DNA of 64,000 bases, taken from contig CAWFUH010000017.1 in assembly GCA_963818855.1 (NCBI GenBank), forward strand, positions 248,001 through 312,000, read 5' to 3'. The translations under genes were made by a program, and so were the position numbers. The notes below the pieces were generated by a model. The model saw only the letters and a list, made by a program, of their open reading frames with translations. It did no database searches and was not told the origin of the DNA. This document shows, one piece after another, positions 25,282 to 33,397 of this stretch (position 1 is the first letter of the stretch; every line of letters begins with the position of its first letter). The DNA is from Bog-159 sp963818855. GTDB lineage: Bacteria > Acidobacteriota > Terriglobia > Bryobacterales > Bryobacteraceae.

Positions 25282-25986
25282 ATGAGTGCCATCGCGACCA
25301 GCAGTCAACTGAACCGCTCAATAGGATTCTACGAATCCACACTCGGCAAGAAAGTGGTGATGGCCATAACCGGCGTCATCCTGTTCGGCTATGTGCTCGC
25401 CCATCTGATCGGCAACCTGCAAATCTATTCGCCGGATCCGCAGCAGATCAACGGCTACGCCCACTTCCTGCATTCGCACCCCTTGCTGCTGTGGATAGCG
25501 CGCTGCATTTTGCTCGCTTCCGTAATCCTGCACATTACAGCATCGGTGCAACTGTGGCGGGTGAAACAACGCGCCCGTCCCGAAGCCTATGTGAAGAAGG
25601 ACGATGTACCCACCAGCTACGCGGCCCGTACCATGATCTGGAGCGGCCCCATCATCGCGGCCTTTGTCGTTTTCCACGTGTTGCATCTGACGGTGGGCAG
25701 CGTGCTGCCCCTGCATACTTTGCCCGACGGCGATATGGATGTACGCACTAACGTCATCGCCGGCTTCCAGAATCCCGCCGTCTCCATCTTCTACATCATC
25801 GCCATGGCCCTGTTGTGCATGCATCTCTATCACGGCCTGTGGAGCATGTTCCAATCGCTGGGCGTGAATCATCCGCGGTACACGCCCATCATCAAGAAAT
25901 TCGCGGCGGGCTTTGCCTGGTTCGTCGCGATTGGCAACATTTCCATCCCGGTGATGGTGATGTTGGGCGTGCTGACGCTGCAGTAA
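25282..25986 (+). CDS. sdhC: Succinate dehydrogenase cytochrome b558 subunit
   Basis: The 234-residue membrane anchor has five predicted helices and matches the single-subunit b558 type, which carries two hemes. Conserved histidines occur in VLAHLIGN, SVILHITAS, FVVFHVLHL and LCMHLYHGLWSMFQSLG. It anchors SdhAB to the cytoplasmic membrane and passes electrons to quinone. ATG 25282 is preferred over the in-frame ATG 25261, which lies directly beside a TATACT -10-like hexamer at 25253-25258. It is followed by sdhA after 10 bp. Confidence 0.9.
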   Translation: MSAIATSSQLNRSIGFYESTLGKKVVMAITGVILFGYVLAHLIGNLQIYSPDPQQINGYAHFLHSHPLLLWIARCILLASVILHITASVQLWRVKQRARPEAYVKKDDVPTSYAARTMIWSGPIIAAFVVFHVLHLTVGSVLPLHTLPDGDMDVRTNVIAGFQNPAVSIFYIIAMALLCMHLYHGLWSMFQSLGVNHPRYTPIIKKFAAGFAWFVAIGNISIPVMVMLGVLTLQ

Positions 25987-25996
25987 AGGAGCGCAT

Positions 25997-27910
25997 ATGG
26001 AACTCGACGCCAAAATTCCGGCGGGCCCGATTGAGCCTCTTTGGGACAAACACAAATTCAATCTGAAGCTGGTAAATCCGGCCAACAAGCGGAAATACGA
26101 CATTATTATGGTGGGGTCGGGACTGGCCGGCGGCAGCGCGGCAGCCACGCTCGGGGAACTGGGTTACAACGTCCAGTGTTTCTGCTTTCAGGATTCGCCG
26201 CGGCGCGCGCATTCCATCGCCGCGCAGGGCGGCATCAACGCGGCGAAGAACTATCACGGGGATGGCGACAGCATTTACCGCCTGTTTTATGACACGGTGA
26301 AGGGCGGCGATTTCCGTTCGCGCGAAGCGAATGTCTACCGGCTGGCGCAGATCAGCGTGGACATCATCGACCAATGCGTGGCGCAGGGCGTGCCGTTCGC
26401 GCGGGAGTACGGCGGCATGTTGGATAACCGCTCGTTCGGGGGCGCGCAGGTGTCGCGTACGTTCTACGCGCGCGGCCAGACCGGGCAGCAATTGCTACTG
26501 GGCGCGTATCAGGCCCTGGAACGCCAGATCGGCACGGGGCAGGTGAAGATGTACCCGCGGCACGAGATGCTCGACCTGGTGGTGATCGACGGGAAGGCAC
26601 GCGGCATTGTCACGCGCGATCTGATCAGCGGGAAGGTCGAATCGTATGTGGCGGACGCGGTGGTGCTGGGCACCGGCGGTTACGGGAACGCTTATTATCT
26701 TTCGACCAACGCTAAGGGCTGCAACGCTACCGCGATCTGGCGCGCGTATAAGAAGGGCGCGTTCTTTGGCAATCCATGCTTCACCCAGATCCATCCGACG
26801 TGCATTCCGGTAAGCGGCGAGTATCAATCGAAGCTGACGCTGATGAGCGAGTCGCTGCGCAACGACGGGCGCATCTGGGTGCCGCTGAAGAAAGGCGACA
26901 AGCGTCCGCCCAACCAGATCCCACCCGCCGAGCGCGACTATTACCTGGAGCGCCGCTATCCCAGCTTCGGCAACCTGGTGCCGCGCGACGTGGCATCCCG
27001 CAATGCCAAGGCGGTTTGCGACGAAGGCCGCGGCGTGGGCGAGTCCGGCCTGGGCGTGTATCTGGATTTCTGCGATGCGATTGCGCGGCTGGGGGAGCAG
27101 GTGATCAGGGAACGCTACGGCAACCTGTTCGATATGTACGAGCGCATTACGGGCGAGAATCCTTACCAGGTACCCATGCGCATCTATCCGGCGATTCACT
27201 ACACCATGGGCGGGCTGTGGGTGGATTACAACCTGATGAGCACCATTCCGGGGTTGTATGTGATCGGCGAAGCCAACTTTTCCGATCATGGCGCGAATCG
27301 CCTGGGGGCCAGCGCGCTGATGCAGGGCCTGGCGGATGGCTACTTCGTGCTGCCGTATACGATCGGCGACTATCTGGCCGGCATGAAGCTGCCCAAAGTC
27401 GATACCAGCCACGCGGCCTTTCGCGAGGCGGAAACGCAGGTGGCCTGCCAGACGAGGCGCTTTCTGGAGATCAAGGGCACGCGCTCGGTCGATTCTTTCC
27501 ACCGCGACTTGGGCAAACTGCTATGGGAATATTGCGGCATGGCGCGCAACGCGGAAGGGCTGCGGCATGCGCTCGAAGAGATTCCGGCGCTGCGCGCGCG
27601 ATTCTGGCGCGACGTGAAGGTGCTGGGCACCGGGGAGGAGTTGAACCAGTCGCTCGAAAAAGCCGGACGGGTGGGCGACTTCTTCGAACTGGCGGAGCTG
27701 ATGTGCCTGGATGCCCTGGAACGCAACGAATCGTGCGGCGGCCATTTTCGCGAGGAGTATCAAACGCCGGATGGCGAGGCGCTGCGGAACGACGCGGAGT
27801 ATTCCTACGTGTCGGCCTGGCAGTATCGCGGCGAAGGGCAGACACCCGAAGTGCACAAAGAGCCGCTGCATTTCGAATACGTGCATCCCAGTCAACGGAG
27901 CTACAAGTAA
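25997..27910 (+). CDS. sdhA: Succinate dehydrogenase/fumarate reductase flavoprotein subunit
   Basis: The 637-residue catalytic subunit has the FAD motif IIMVGSGLAGGSAAATLGELG, and His72 in RRAHSIAAQGGIN is the expected covalent FAD attachment site. It also has the active-site stretch FTQIHPTC, FGNLVPRDVASR and the FAD-end signature GEANFSDHGANRLGASALMQGLADG. It oxidises succinate to fumarate, or runs in reverse, at the cytoplasmic face. An SD (AAAGGAG) precedes the ATG. The stop codon abuts the sdhB ATG without a gap. Confidence 0.95.
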   Translation: MELDAKIPAGPIEPLWDKHKFNLKLVNPANKRKYDIIMVGSGLAGGSAAATLGELGYNVQCFCFQDSPRRAHSIAAQGGINAAKNYHGDGDSIYRLFYDTVKGGDFRSREANVYRLAQISVDIIDQCVAQGVPFAREYGGMLDNRSFGGAQVSRTFYARGQTGQQLLLGAYQALERQIGTGQVKMYPRHEMLDLVVIDGKARGIVTRDLISGKVESYVADAVVLGTGGYGNAYYLSTNAKGCNATAIWRAYKKGAFFGNPCFTQIHPTCIPVSGEYQSKLTLMSESLRNDGRIWVPLKKGDKRPPNQIPPAERDYYLERRYPSFGNLVPRDVASRNAKAVCDEGRGVGESGLGVYLDFCDAIARLGEQVIRERYGNLFDMYERITGENPYQVPMRIYPAIHYTMGGLWVDYNLMSTIPGLYVIGEANFSDHGANRLGASALMQGLADGYFVLPYTIGDYLAGMKLPKVDTSHAAFREAETQVACQTRRFLEIKGTRSVDSFHRDLGKLLWEYCGMARNAEGLRHALEEIPALRARFWRDVKVLGTGEELNQSLEKAGRVGDFFELAELMCLDALERNESCGGHFREEYQTPDGEALRNDAEYSYVSAWQYRGEGQTPEVHKEPLHFEYVHPSQRSYK

Positions 27911-28666
27911 ATGAAACTGACTCTGCATATCTGGCGGCAGCGCCATGCCGGCGAAAAGGGACGCATGGTGCGTTACGAGGTTCCGGACGTCAATCCGGAG
28001 ATGTCGTTCCTGGAAATGCTCGATGTGCTGAACGAGAGCCTGATCGCCAAGGGCGAGGAGCCGGTGGCCTTCGATCACGATTGCCGCGAGGGCATTTGCG
28101 GCATGTGCGGATTCATGATCAACGGGGTGGCGCACGGTCCGCAGCGCGGCACGACGGTGTGCCAGTTGCACATGCGGCACTTCAAAGACGGCGACGAGTT
28201 GTACCTGGAGCCGTGGCGCGCGCGGGCGTTTCCGGTCGTCAAAGATCTGGTGGTGAACCGCAGCGCATTCGACCGGATCATCGCCGCGGGCGGTTATATT
28301 ACCGCACCTACCGGCAGCGCGCCGGACGGCAACGCCATCCTGATTCCCAAGGCGGCCGCCGATATTTCGATGGATGCGGCGGCCTGTATCGGCTGCGGTG
28401 CGTGCGTGGCGATGTGTCCGAACGCGGCGGCGGCGCTGTTTACGGCGGCTAAGATCACGCATCTGGGCGTGCTGCCGCAAGGGCAGCCGGAACGATACGC
28501 GCGAGCGGAGGCGATGGTGGCGCAGGCTAACTCGGAGATGTTCGGCTATTGCACGAATATTGGGGAGTGCGAAGCGGTGTGCCCGAAGTCGATTCCGTTG
28601 GAGGTGATCGCGCGTATGAACCGGGATTTCTTGAAGGCGGTTGTGACCGGACGTGGGAGTCTGTAG
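27911..28666 (+). CDS. sdhB: Succinate dehydrogenase iron-sulfur subunit
   Basis: The 251-residue subunit has a ferredoxin-like N-terminal half with Cys58, Cys63, Cys66 and Cys84 for the [2Fe-2S] cluster. Its helical half has CIGCGACVAMCP (Cys159, 162, 165, 169) and CTNIGECEAVCP (Cys214, 220, 224) for the [4Fe-4S] and [3Fe-4S] clusters. It relays electrons from SdhA to the cytochrome b subunit. It is the last gene of sdhCAB; a large palindromic element begins 66 bp after its stop. Confidence 0.95.
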   Translation: MKLTLHIWRQRHAGEKGRMVRYEVPDVNPEMSFLEMLDVLNESLIAKGEEPVAFDHDCREGICGMCGFMINGVAHGPQRGTTVCQLHMRHFKDGDELYLEPWRARAFPVVKDLVVNRSAFDRIIAAGGYITAPTGSAPDGNAILIPKAAADISMDAAACIGCGACVAMCPNAAAALFTAAKITHLGVLPQGQPERYARAEAMVAQANSEMFGYCTNIGECEAVCPKSIPLEVIARMNRDFLKAVVTGRGSL

Positions 28667-28731
28667 CAACCTCAGGCTGAATCGGCTAGGCCAGCCATTT
28701 AGTTTCGCGCGACCGAACACCTGCTTAAATG

Positions 28732-28855
28732 GTGGGGCAGGACTCCAGTCCTGCGGCCGACGTCCACGTCGGCCTGCTCGCGTTTAGAACGGCTGAATCC
28801 ACGCGCGAGAAGGCGGGTCCTGGAGGACCCGTGCAGACCTGGAGGTCTGCCCCAC
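28732..28855. repeat. Nested palindromic element of 124 bp downstream of sdhB
   Basis: Terminal inverted repeats GTGGGGCAG (28732-28740) and CTGCCCCAC (28847-28855) enclose four perfect hairpins, each with a 2-nt loop. They are GCAGGACT/AGTCCTGC (28737-28754), GGCCGACGT/ACGTCGGCC (28755-28774), CGGGTCCT/AGGACCCG (28814-28831) and GCAGACCT/AGGTCTGC (28833-28850). A further CTCGCG...CGCGAG pair spans the centre. The layout suggests a MITE- or REP-like element or a strong RNA structure in the sdh 3' region. No transposase is near. Confidence 0.8.
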
Positions 28856-28964
28856 AAGTTATGTTGCATCCCCAATATTTGGGATGTGCAAGTCACATTG
28901 GGCTCGCGCCCGCCCTCCAAAACCCGCGCATACTTTCAAAGAAGTTGGAACTCGAGTAATACAA

Positions 28965-29900
28965 TCATTTGGCTGCCAGGAAGTCGCGCATGTCCTGAAT
29001 CACTTCCGCCGTCTTTTCGTGAATCACCCAGTGCGTGCCATCGGGTATGCGCCGCACGGTCAGGTGCTTCACGCACTCGTCGAGACCGTTGAGGTTGCCA
29101 GTAAGTAGGGCGGTATCCTTTTCACCCCAGATCACCAGCGTGGGTGTCTCGATCGGTTGCATCTGCGGCAGGGCGTTCTCCGGCATGCCCTGGGCGCCGT
29201 CCACCGGCGAGTGCAGCCGCGCCGCGCGGTAGTAATTCAGTCCGCCGGTCAGCCCGCGGCGCCAGTTGGCGAGGTACTCCTGAAGATCGGCCGGCGACGC
29301 CCACGGTTTCATCAGCCCCTGCAGCGTGGCGAAATCATTCTGCCCCAGAAATGTTTCCGCTTGCGCCGAATTGAACAGATTGAAATACGCGCTGGCCTTC
29401 TGCTGCGCGGGGTTATGGGCCAGTTCGCGGGCGAAGACCGTGGGATGCGGCGCGTTCACGATGATGAGTTTGTCCAGCATCTCCGGATGCGCCGCCGCGA
29501 AAGCCCAGGCGATCACACCGCCCCAATCGTGCCCCACCAGCACGAATTTGCGCGCCTTCAGCTTCACGGCCAACGCGCGCACATCTTCCACGATCAACGG
29601 CACCTGATAGCTTTCGACGGCCTCCGGCTTGTCCGAAAGGTTGTAGCCGCGCAGATCGGGAGCCACCGCGTGATAGTCCTTCGCGAACTCCGGCAGCAAG
29701 TCTTTCCACTCATACCAGAACTCGGGGAATCCATGCAGAAACAGGATGAGTTCGCCGCGGCCCTGCTCCACGTAATGCAGCTTCACGCCGTTCACTTCGG
29801 CGTAGCGATGATGCCACTTGGTCTGCGCCATAAGGTTTACCGTGATCAGAATGCCCGCACTGCAGGTAAGAACGCTAAGCAATCTTGTCGAGAACCGCAT
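28965..29900 (-). CDS. Alpha/beta hydrolase, epoxide-hydrolase-like, exported
   Basis: The 311-residue protein has a signal peptide (about 1-25) and an alpha/beta-hydrolase domain of epoxide hydrolase type. The oxyanion motif is HGFPEFWYEW, the nucleophile Asp125 lies in VGHDWGG, the acid is probably Asp in WGEKDTAL and the base His in DGTHWVIHEK. Haloalkane dehalogenases share this layout, so epoxide versus haloalkane chemistry is not settled. Its 5' end overlaps the upstream dehydrogenase gene by 26 nt, so the two are one unit. Confidence 0.85.
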   Translation of the reverse strand: MRFSTRLLSVLTCSAGILITVNLMAQTKWHHRYAEVNGVKLHYVEQGRGELILFLHGFPEFWYEWKDLLPEFAKDYHAVAPDLRGYNLSDKPEAVESYQVPLIVEDVRALAVKLKARKFVLVGHDWGGVIAWAFAAAHPEMLDKLIIVNAPHPTVFARELAHNPAQQKASAYFNLFNSAQAETFLGQNDFATLQGLMKPWASPADLQEYLANWRRGLTGGLNYYRAARLHSPVDGAQGMPENALPQMQPIETPTLVIWGEKDTALLTGNLNGLDECVKHLTVRRIPDGTHWVIHEKTAEVIQDMRDFLAAK

Positions 29901-30939
29901 CGGTGGTCTCCTGTGTGCTGCTTTGGCCGCCCAGATCGGGCGTGCGCACCTTGCCTGCGGCCAGAACCGCGGCCACGGCCTGCTCCATTTCGCGCGCCGC
30001 CGCGGGTTGTTCCAGATGCTCCACCATCATGGCCGCGCTCAGGATGGCGGCCAGCGGGTTCACCACGCCTTTGCCCGCGATGTCCGGTGCGGAGCCATGC
30101 ACGGGCTCGAACATGGAAGGGAAGCGTCGGGACGGGTCCAGGTTGGCGCTGGCGGCCAATCCCATGCTGCCCACGATGATGGCCGAAAGGTCGCTCAGGA
30201 TATCGCCAAACAGGTTAGACGCCACCACCACGTCGAAGCTCTCCGGCCGGCGGATGAAGTTCATGGCGGCGGCATCCACCAGCAGCGATTCCGTCTCGAT
30301 CGTGGGGAATTCGGCGGCCACATCGCTGAAGGTGCGGTCCCAAAGAGCCATGCTATAACCCTGCGCGTTCGACTTGGTGATGGAAGTGACCCGCTTCTTC
30401 TTGCCGCGCTTGACGGCCAGTTCGAACGCGTAGCGTACCACGCGTTCTACGCCGCGGCGGGTGAAGACCGACGTCTGCACGGCTACTTCCTCGGGCTGCG
30501 CCAGGTAGACGAAGCCGCCCACCTGGGAGTATTCGCCTTCCGTGTTTTCCCGCACGATGACCATGTCGATTTGCCCGCCCTCGCGCCCGGCGAGCGGCGA
30601 TTTTACGCCCGGATATAGATATGCCGGACGGACGTTGGCATACTGGTCGAACGCCCGGCGGATGGGCAGCAGCAGTCCGTTGAGCGTGGTGTGATCGGGG
30701 ATCTCGGGATGCCCCACGGCGCCCAGCAGGATGGCGTCGCAGGACTGCAGCAGATCGATCGCGCCGGAAGGCATCATCTTGCCCCAGCGGAAGAAGTGCG
30801 CCGCGCCCCAATCGAAATCCTGAAATGCGAACGTGAGATTGTGTTTTTGCGCGGTTTTCGCCAGGACGCGCTTGGCCTGGGGGATGACCTCCTGGCCTAC
30901 GCCGTCGCCGGCGACCACCGCTATGGTGAAGGTCTGCAT
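29875..30939 (-). CDS. Isocitrate/isopropylmalate dehydrogenase family: D-malate or tartrate dehydrogenase type
   Basis: The 354-residue enzyme belongs to the beta-decarboxylating dehydrogenases. GDGVGQEVIP opens the fold, and WGAAHFFRWGKMMP with LGAVGHPEIPDH resembles the D-malate/tartrate dehydrogenase branch more than LeuB. RENTEGEYSQVG, KSNAQGYSMALWDRTF, SNLFGDILSDL and EPVHGSAPDIAGKG are the family's substrate and metal motifs. No other leucine genes are near, which supports a catabolic role making pyruvate and CO2. The choice between D-malate and tartrate needs assay or phylogeny. Confidence 0.85.
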   Translation of the reverse strand: MQTFTIAVVAGDGVGQEVIPQAKRVLAKTAQKHNLTFAFQDFDWGAAHFFRWGKMMPSGAIDLLQSCDAILLGAVGHPEIPDHTTLNGLLLPIRRAFDQYANVRPAYLYPGVKSPLAGREGGQIDMVIVRENTEGEYSQVGGFVYLAQPEEVAVQTSVFTRRGVERVVRYAFELAVKRGKKKRVTSITKSNAQGYSMALWDRTFSDVAAEFPTIETESLLVDAAAMNFIRRPESFDVVVASNLFGDILSDLSAIIVGSMGLAASANLDPSRRFPSMFEPVHGSAPDIAGKGVVNPLAAILSAAMMVEHLEQPAAAREMEQAVAAVLAAGKVRTPDLGGQSSTQETTDAVLDKIA

Positions 30940-31082
30940 GGAACTTCAATTCTATCTGCAGTCGGGCCGGAGCGGCGGCTCAAGGCCCCTGTGCCGGTCG
31001 CGGAGGGGCAGGCGACAGGCGCCCCACAATCTATGCGTTCTCTTGACGCTCGCGTACGTAATAGTATTTGAGCGGAGATCTT

Positions 31083-31916
31083 ATGCGTCTTTTGCCCGTC
31101 ATAGTGCTTTCTGTCGCGATGGTGCCAGCGCTGGCCGACGGTCCCACCGTGGATCAAATCATGGCGCGCGTAGCGGAAAATCAGGCCCGCACGCAGGAGA
31201 TGCGACGCGCGTATGTATACAATCAGAAAATCCTGGCGCGCTTCCATCGCACCAACGGCAAGCTGGCGCGCGAGGAGAAGTTCGAATATCTGGTCACGCC
31301 AGCTCCTACGGGCATCGAGAAAAAGTTGACCCACTTCGAGGGCAGCGTCCAGCGCGGCAGCCGGCTGGTTTCCTACAGCGATCCCGACAAGGAAATTAAG
31401 GACCTGGATATCGACGGCGACCTGATTCGGGACATGATCAACGATATGACCGGCGACAAGGACTCCAAGGACGGCATCGCCCACGATCTGTTCCCGCTGA
31501 CCGCCGCCGAGCAAGCGAAGTACATATTCACACTCGAAGGACAGGAGAATTATCACGGGCGGCAGGTGTATCGCGTCAGTTTCCGCCCCAAGCCGCACAC
31601 CGAAGAGGCGGATTGGAAAGGCGACGCGCTCATTGACGCCGCCGAATGCCAGCCTGTAATCGTTACGTCCGAGTTCGCCACCCGCATCCCGATGGCCGTG
31701 AAGGTCCTGCTGGGCACCGATATTAAAGGCCTGGGATTCACGGTGACGTATCAGAAGTTCGATGACGGGCTGTGGTTCCCGGTTAGCTACGGCGGAGAGT
31801 TTCACGTGCGCGCCGTTTTCTTTTACGCGCGCAATATGTCGATTTCGATGGTTAACAGCGGCTTCACCCGGGCGAAGGTATCGAGCAAGATCGCGTACGA
31901 TATGAGTGAGCAGTGA
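31083..31916 (+). CDS. Exported protein of unknown function, first gene of a sigma-factor operon
   Basis: The 277-residue protein has a signal peptide (MRLLPVIVLSVAMVPALADG) and no motif I can name. The sequence is soluble-looking, with a beta-rich second half (YHGRQVYRVSFRPKP, GLGFTVTYQKFDDGLWFPVSYGGEF) reminiscent of LolA/outer-membrane lipoprotein-sorting folds. That comparison is tentative. ATG 31083 follows GGAG. A TTGACG hexamer at 31043-31048 could be a -35 site. Its stop overlaps the sigma factor's GTG start, so it probably belongs to the same regulatory unit. Confidence 0.7.
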   Translation: MRLLPVIVLSVAMVPALADGPTVDQIMARVAENQARTQEMRRAYVYNQKILARFHRTNGKLAREEKFEYLVTPAPTGIEKKLTHFEGSVQRGSRLVSYSDPDKEIKDLDIDGDLIRDMINDMTGDKDSKDGIAHDLFPLTAAEQAKYIFTLEGQENYHGRQVYRVSFRPKPHTEEADWKGDALIDAAECQPVIVTSEFATRIPMAVKVLLGTDIKGLGFTVTYQKFDDGLWFPVSYGGEFHVRAVFFYARNMSISMVNSGFTRAKVSSKIAYDMSEQ

Positions 31917-32456
31917 CGGTACTAGAAATGCCCAGAAGGGTGCCGGCGCCGGCGGCGGTGCCCGCCCCCGATTTCGCGAGCCTGGTGCGGCAGCATCAGG
32001 CCATGGTTTTCAGCATTGCCTGGCACTTGCTGCGCGACCGGGCGGTGGCCGAAGAACTGGCGCAGGATGTGTTTCTCTCTCTACCAGCACCTGGCCGAAC
32101 TGGAATCGCCCGAGCATGTGCTGTTCTGGCTGCGCCGGGTGACCTCGAATCGCGCCCTGGACGAAGCGCGGCGCCGCCAGCGCCGTCCGATGGTGAGCCT
32201 GGAAAACGCGCCCGAACCGGTAGCCCTGACGCCGGTCGGCGATCCGCTGTTGGGCACGGCGCTGCGAAAATTGGTGGCCGCGCTGCCTGAAAAAGCACGC
32301 GCCATTGTAGTATTGCGCTACCAGGAGGATCTGGATCCGACGGAGATCGCCAGGATCCTGGGCATCCCGGTGGGCACGGTCAAGAGTCAATTGCAGCGGG
32401 CGCTGGCGCTGTTGCGCGGCAAGTTGTCCCGCAGCCTTGGGGAGATTGTTATATGA
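31913..32456 (+). pseudogene. ECF-type RNA polymerase sigma factor with a frameshift in a CT repeat
   Basis: Two frames together make one complete ECF sigma factor. The first holds region 2 (SLVRQHQAMVFSIAWHLLRD, AEELAQDVFL). The second holds the rest, LYQHLAELESPEHVLFWLRR, then region 4 with LPEKARAIVVLRYQEDLD and the helix-turn-helix IARILGIPVGTVKSQLQRAL. The break lies at a (CT)4 tract, 32075-32082. One more CT unit would restore the frame and give DVFLSLYQHL, the expected family sequence. It could be a phase-variable switch, a recent mutation or a base-calling error. GTG 31913 overlaps the preceding TGA; ATG 31928 is an alternative. Confidence 0.8.
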
Positions 32457-32755
32457 ATCTGGAAGACGAACTAAGGTCGGCAATGCAGCGCCGCGAGCCC
32501 TCGCCGGATTTCACCGGGCGGGTACTGGCGCGCGTTTCCGGCACCCCCGTGCGCCGCGCGCCACATCAGCTTTGGGTTCGCTGGCTGGCGGCGGTGGCTG
32601 CCGCGCTGTTACTCACTGCGGGCGCGCTCGAATACCGGCATTACCAGGGTGAGCGTGCCAAAGACCAGGTTCTGCTGGCCGTGCGCATTGCCGGCCGCAA
32701 ACTGGCCAAAGCGCAAAAGAAGGTGCAGATGCTGAACCGCCGGAGTGTTTCATGA
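32453..32755 (+). CDS. Small single-pass membrane protein, putative anti-sigma partner
   Basis: The 100-residue protein has a cytosolic-looking N-terminus (about 1-40, with SPDFTGRVLARV), one membrane helix (about 43-60, WLAAVAAALLLTAGALEY) and a basic C-terminal helix. Its ATG overlaps the sigma factor stop and its own stop overlaps the next ATG, so the operon is tightly coupled. Size, topology and position suggest an anti-sigma factor. No zinc-binding HxxxCxxC motif is present, so the call rests on context. Confidence 0.65.
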   Translation: MNLEDELRSAMQRREPSPDFTGRVLARVSGTPVRRAPHQLWVRWLAAVAAALLLTAGALEYRHYQGERAKDQVLLAVRIAGRKLAKAQKKVQMLNRRSVS

Positions 32756-33300
32756 AAGCGGCAGGATTGTTGATAGGCGTACTGATGCTGGCGGCGGCCG
32801 CCCCGGCTCAGCAAGTGAAGTGGAATTACGACAAACTGGCGGCGCGCGCCAGTGAGACAGTGGACGTTTCGCTGGATGGTTCCTTGCTGCGCTTTGCTAC
32901 GAAGTTTCTTTCCGACGGCGACAAAGACGAAGCCCAGGTAAAGAAGCTGGTGGCCCAATTGAAGGGCATCTACGTGAAGAGCTTCGAGTTCAAGACGCCG
33001 GGAGAATATTCAACGGCGGATGTGGAATCGTTTCGCGCGCCGCTGCGCGCACCGGATTGGCAGCGCATCGTCGGCGTGCACAGCAGCGAGGATGGCGAAA
33101 ACGTGGAGGTCTATATCAAGAGTGAATCCAAAGGCATCGGGGGATTGGCGATTATCTCCACCGGGCCCAAGGAATTGACGCTGGTCAATATCGTCGGCGC
33201 AATCGACCTGGATACCTTGAGCGAATTAGGAGGACACCTCGGCATTCCTGAAGTGGAAGTGGATAAAGATAAAGATAAAGATAAGGATAAGAAGAAGTAG
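32752..33300 (+). CDS. DUF4252-like exported protein with Asp-Lys repeat tail
   Basis: The 182-residue protein has a signal peptide (about 1-19) and a DUF4252-like domain (about 25-165, with LLRFATKFLSDGDKDEAQVKKLVAQLKGIYVKSFEF). DUF4252 proteins often sit in operons with ECF sigma factors, as here. The C-terminus is a run of Asp-Lys dipeptides ending in three Lys, encoded by a hexanucleotide repeat. The biochemical role of the family is unknown to me. Confidence 0.7.
   Translation: MKAAGLLIGVLMLAAAAPAQQVKWNYDKLAARASETVDVSLDGSLLRFATKFLSDGDKDEAQVKKLVAQLKGIYVKSFEFKTPGEYSTADVESFRAPLRAPDWQRIVGVHSSEDGENVEVYIKSESKGIGGLAIISTGPKELTLVNIVGAIDLDTLSELGGHLGIPEVEVDKDKDKDKDKKK
33262..33291. repeat. Hexanucleotide tandem repeat GATAAA/GATAAG, five units
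   Basis: Three GATAAA and two GATAAG units lie in frame at the 3' end of the DUF4252-like gene and encode the (DK) tail. Unit gain or loss would change tail length without shifting the frame. Confidence 0.85.
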
Positions 33301-33397
33301 GTATTACAGTACTTGACCACGAGTTGACCTGCGGAACGTATCAAATTATACTTCCAGGAGCGCCACACTGTTGGCGCGCATTCCCACGGAGGATAAG

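Noticed and set aside
26495..27502. 335-codon minus-strand frame, and the long +1 frame at 26776-28452
   Set aside because: Both overlap sdhA/sdhB in wrong frames; composition is Arg/Gly/Ala-rich without motifs.
29157..30179. 340-codon plus-strand frame
   Set aside because: It is a shadow of the convergent hydrolase and dehydrogenase genes, which have clear catalytic motifs.
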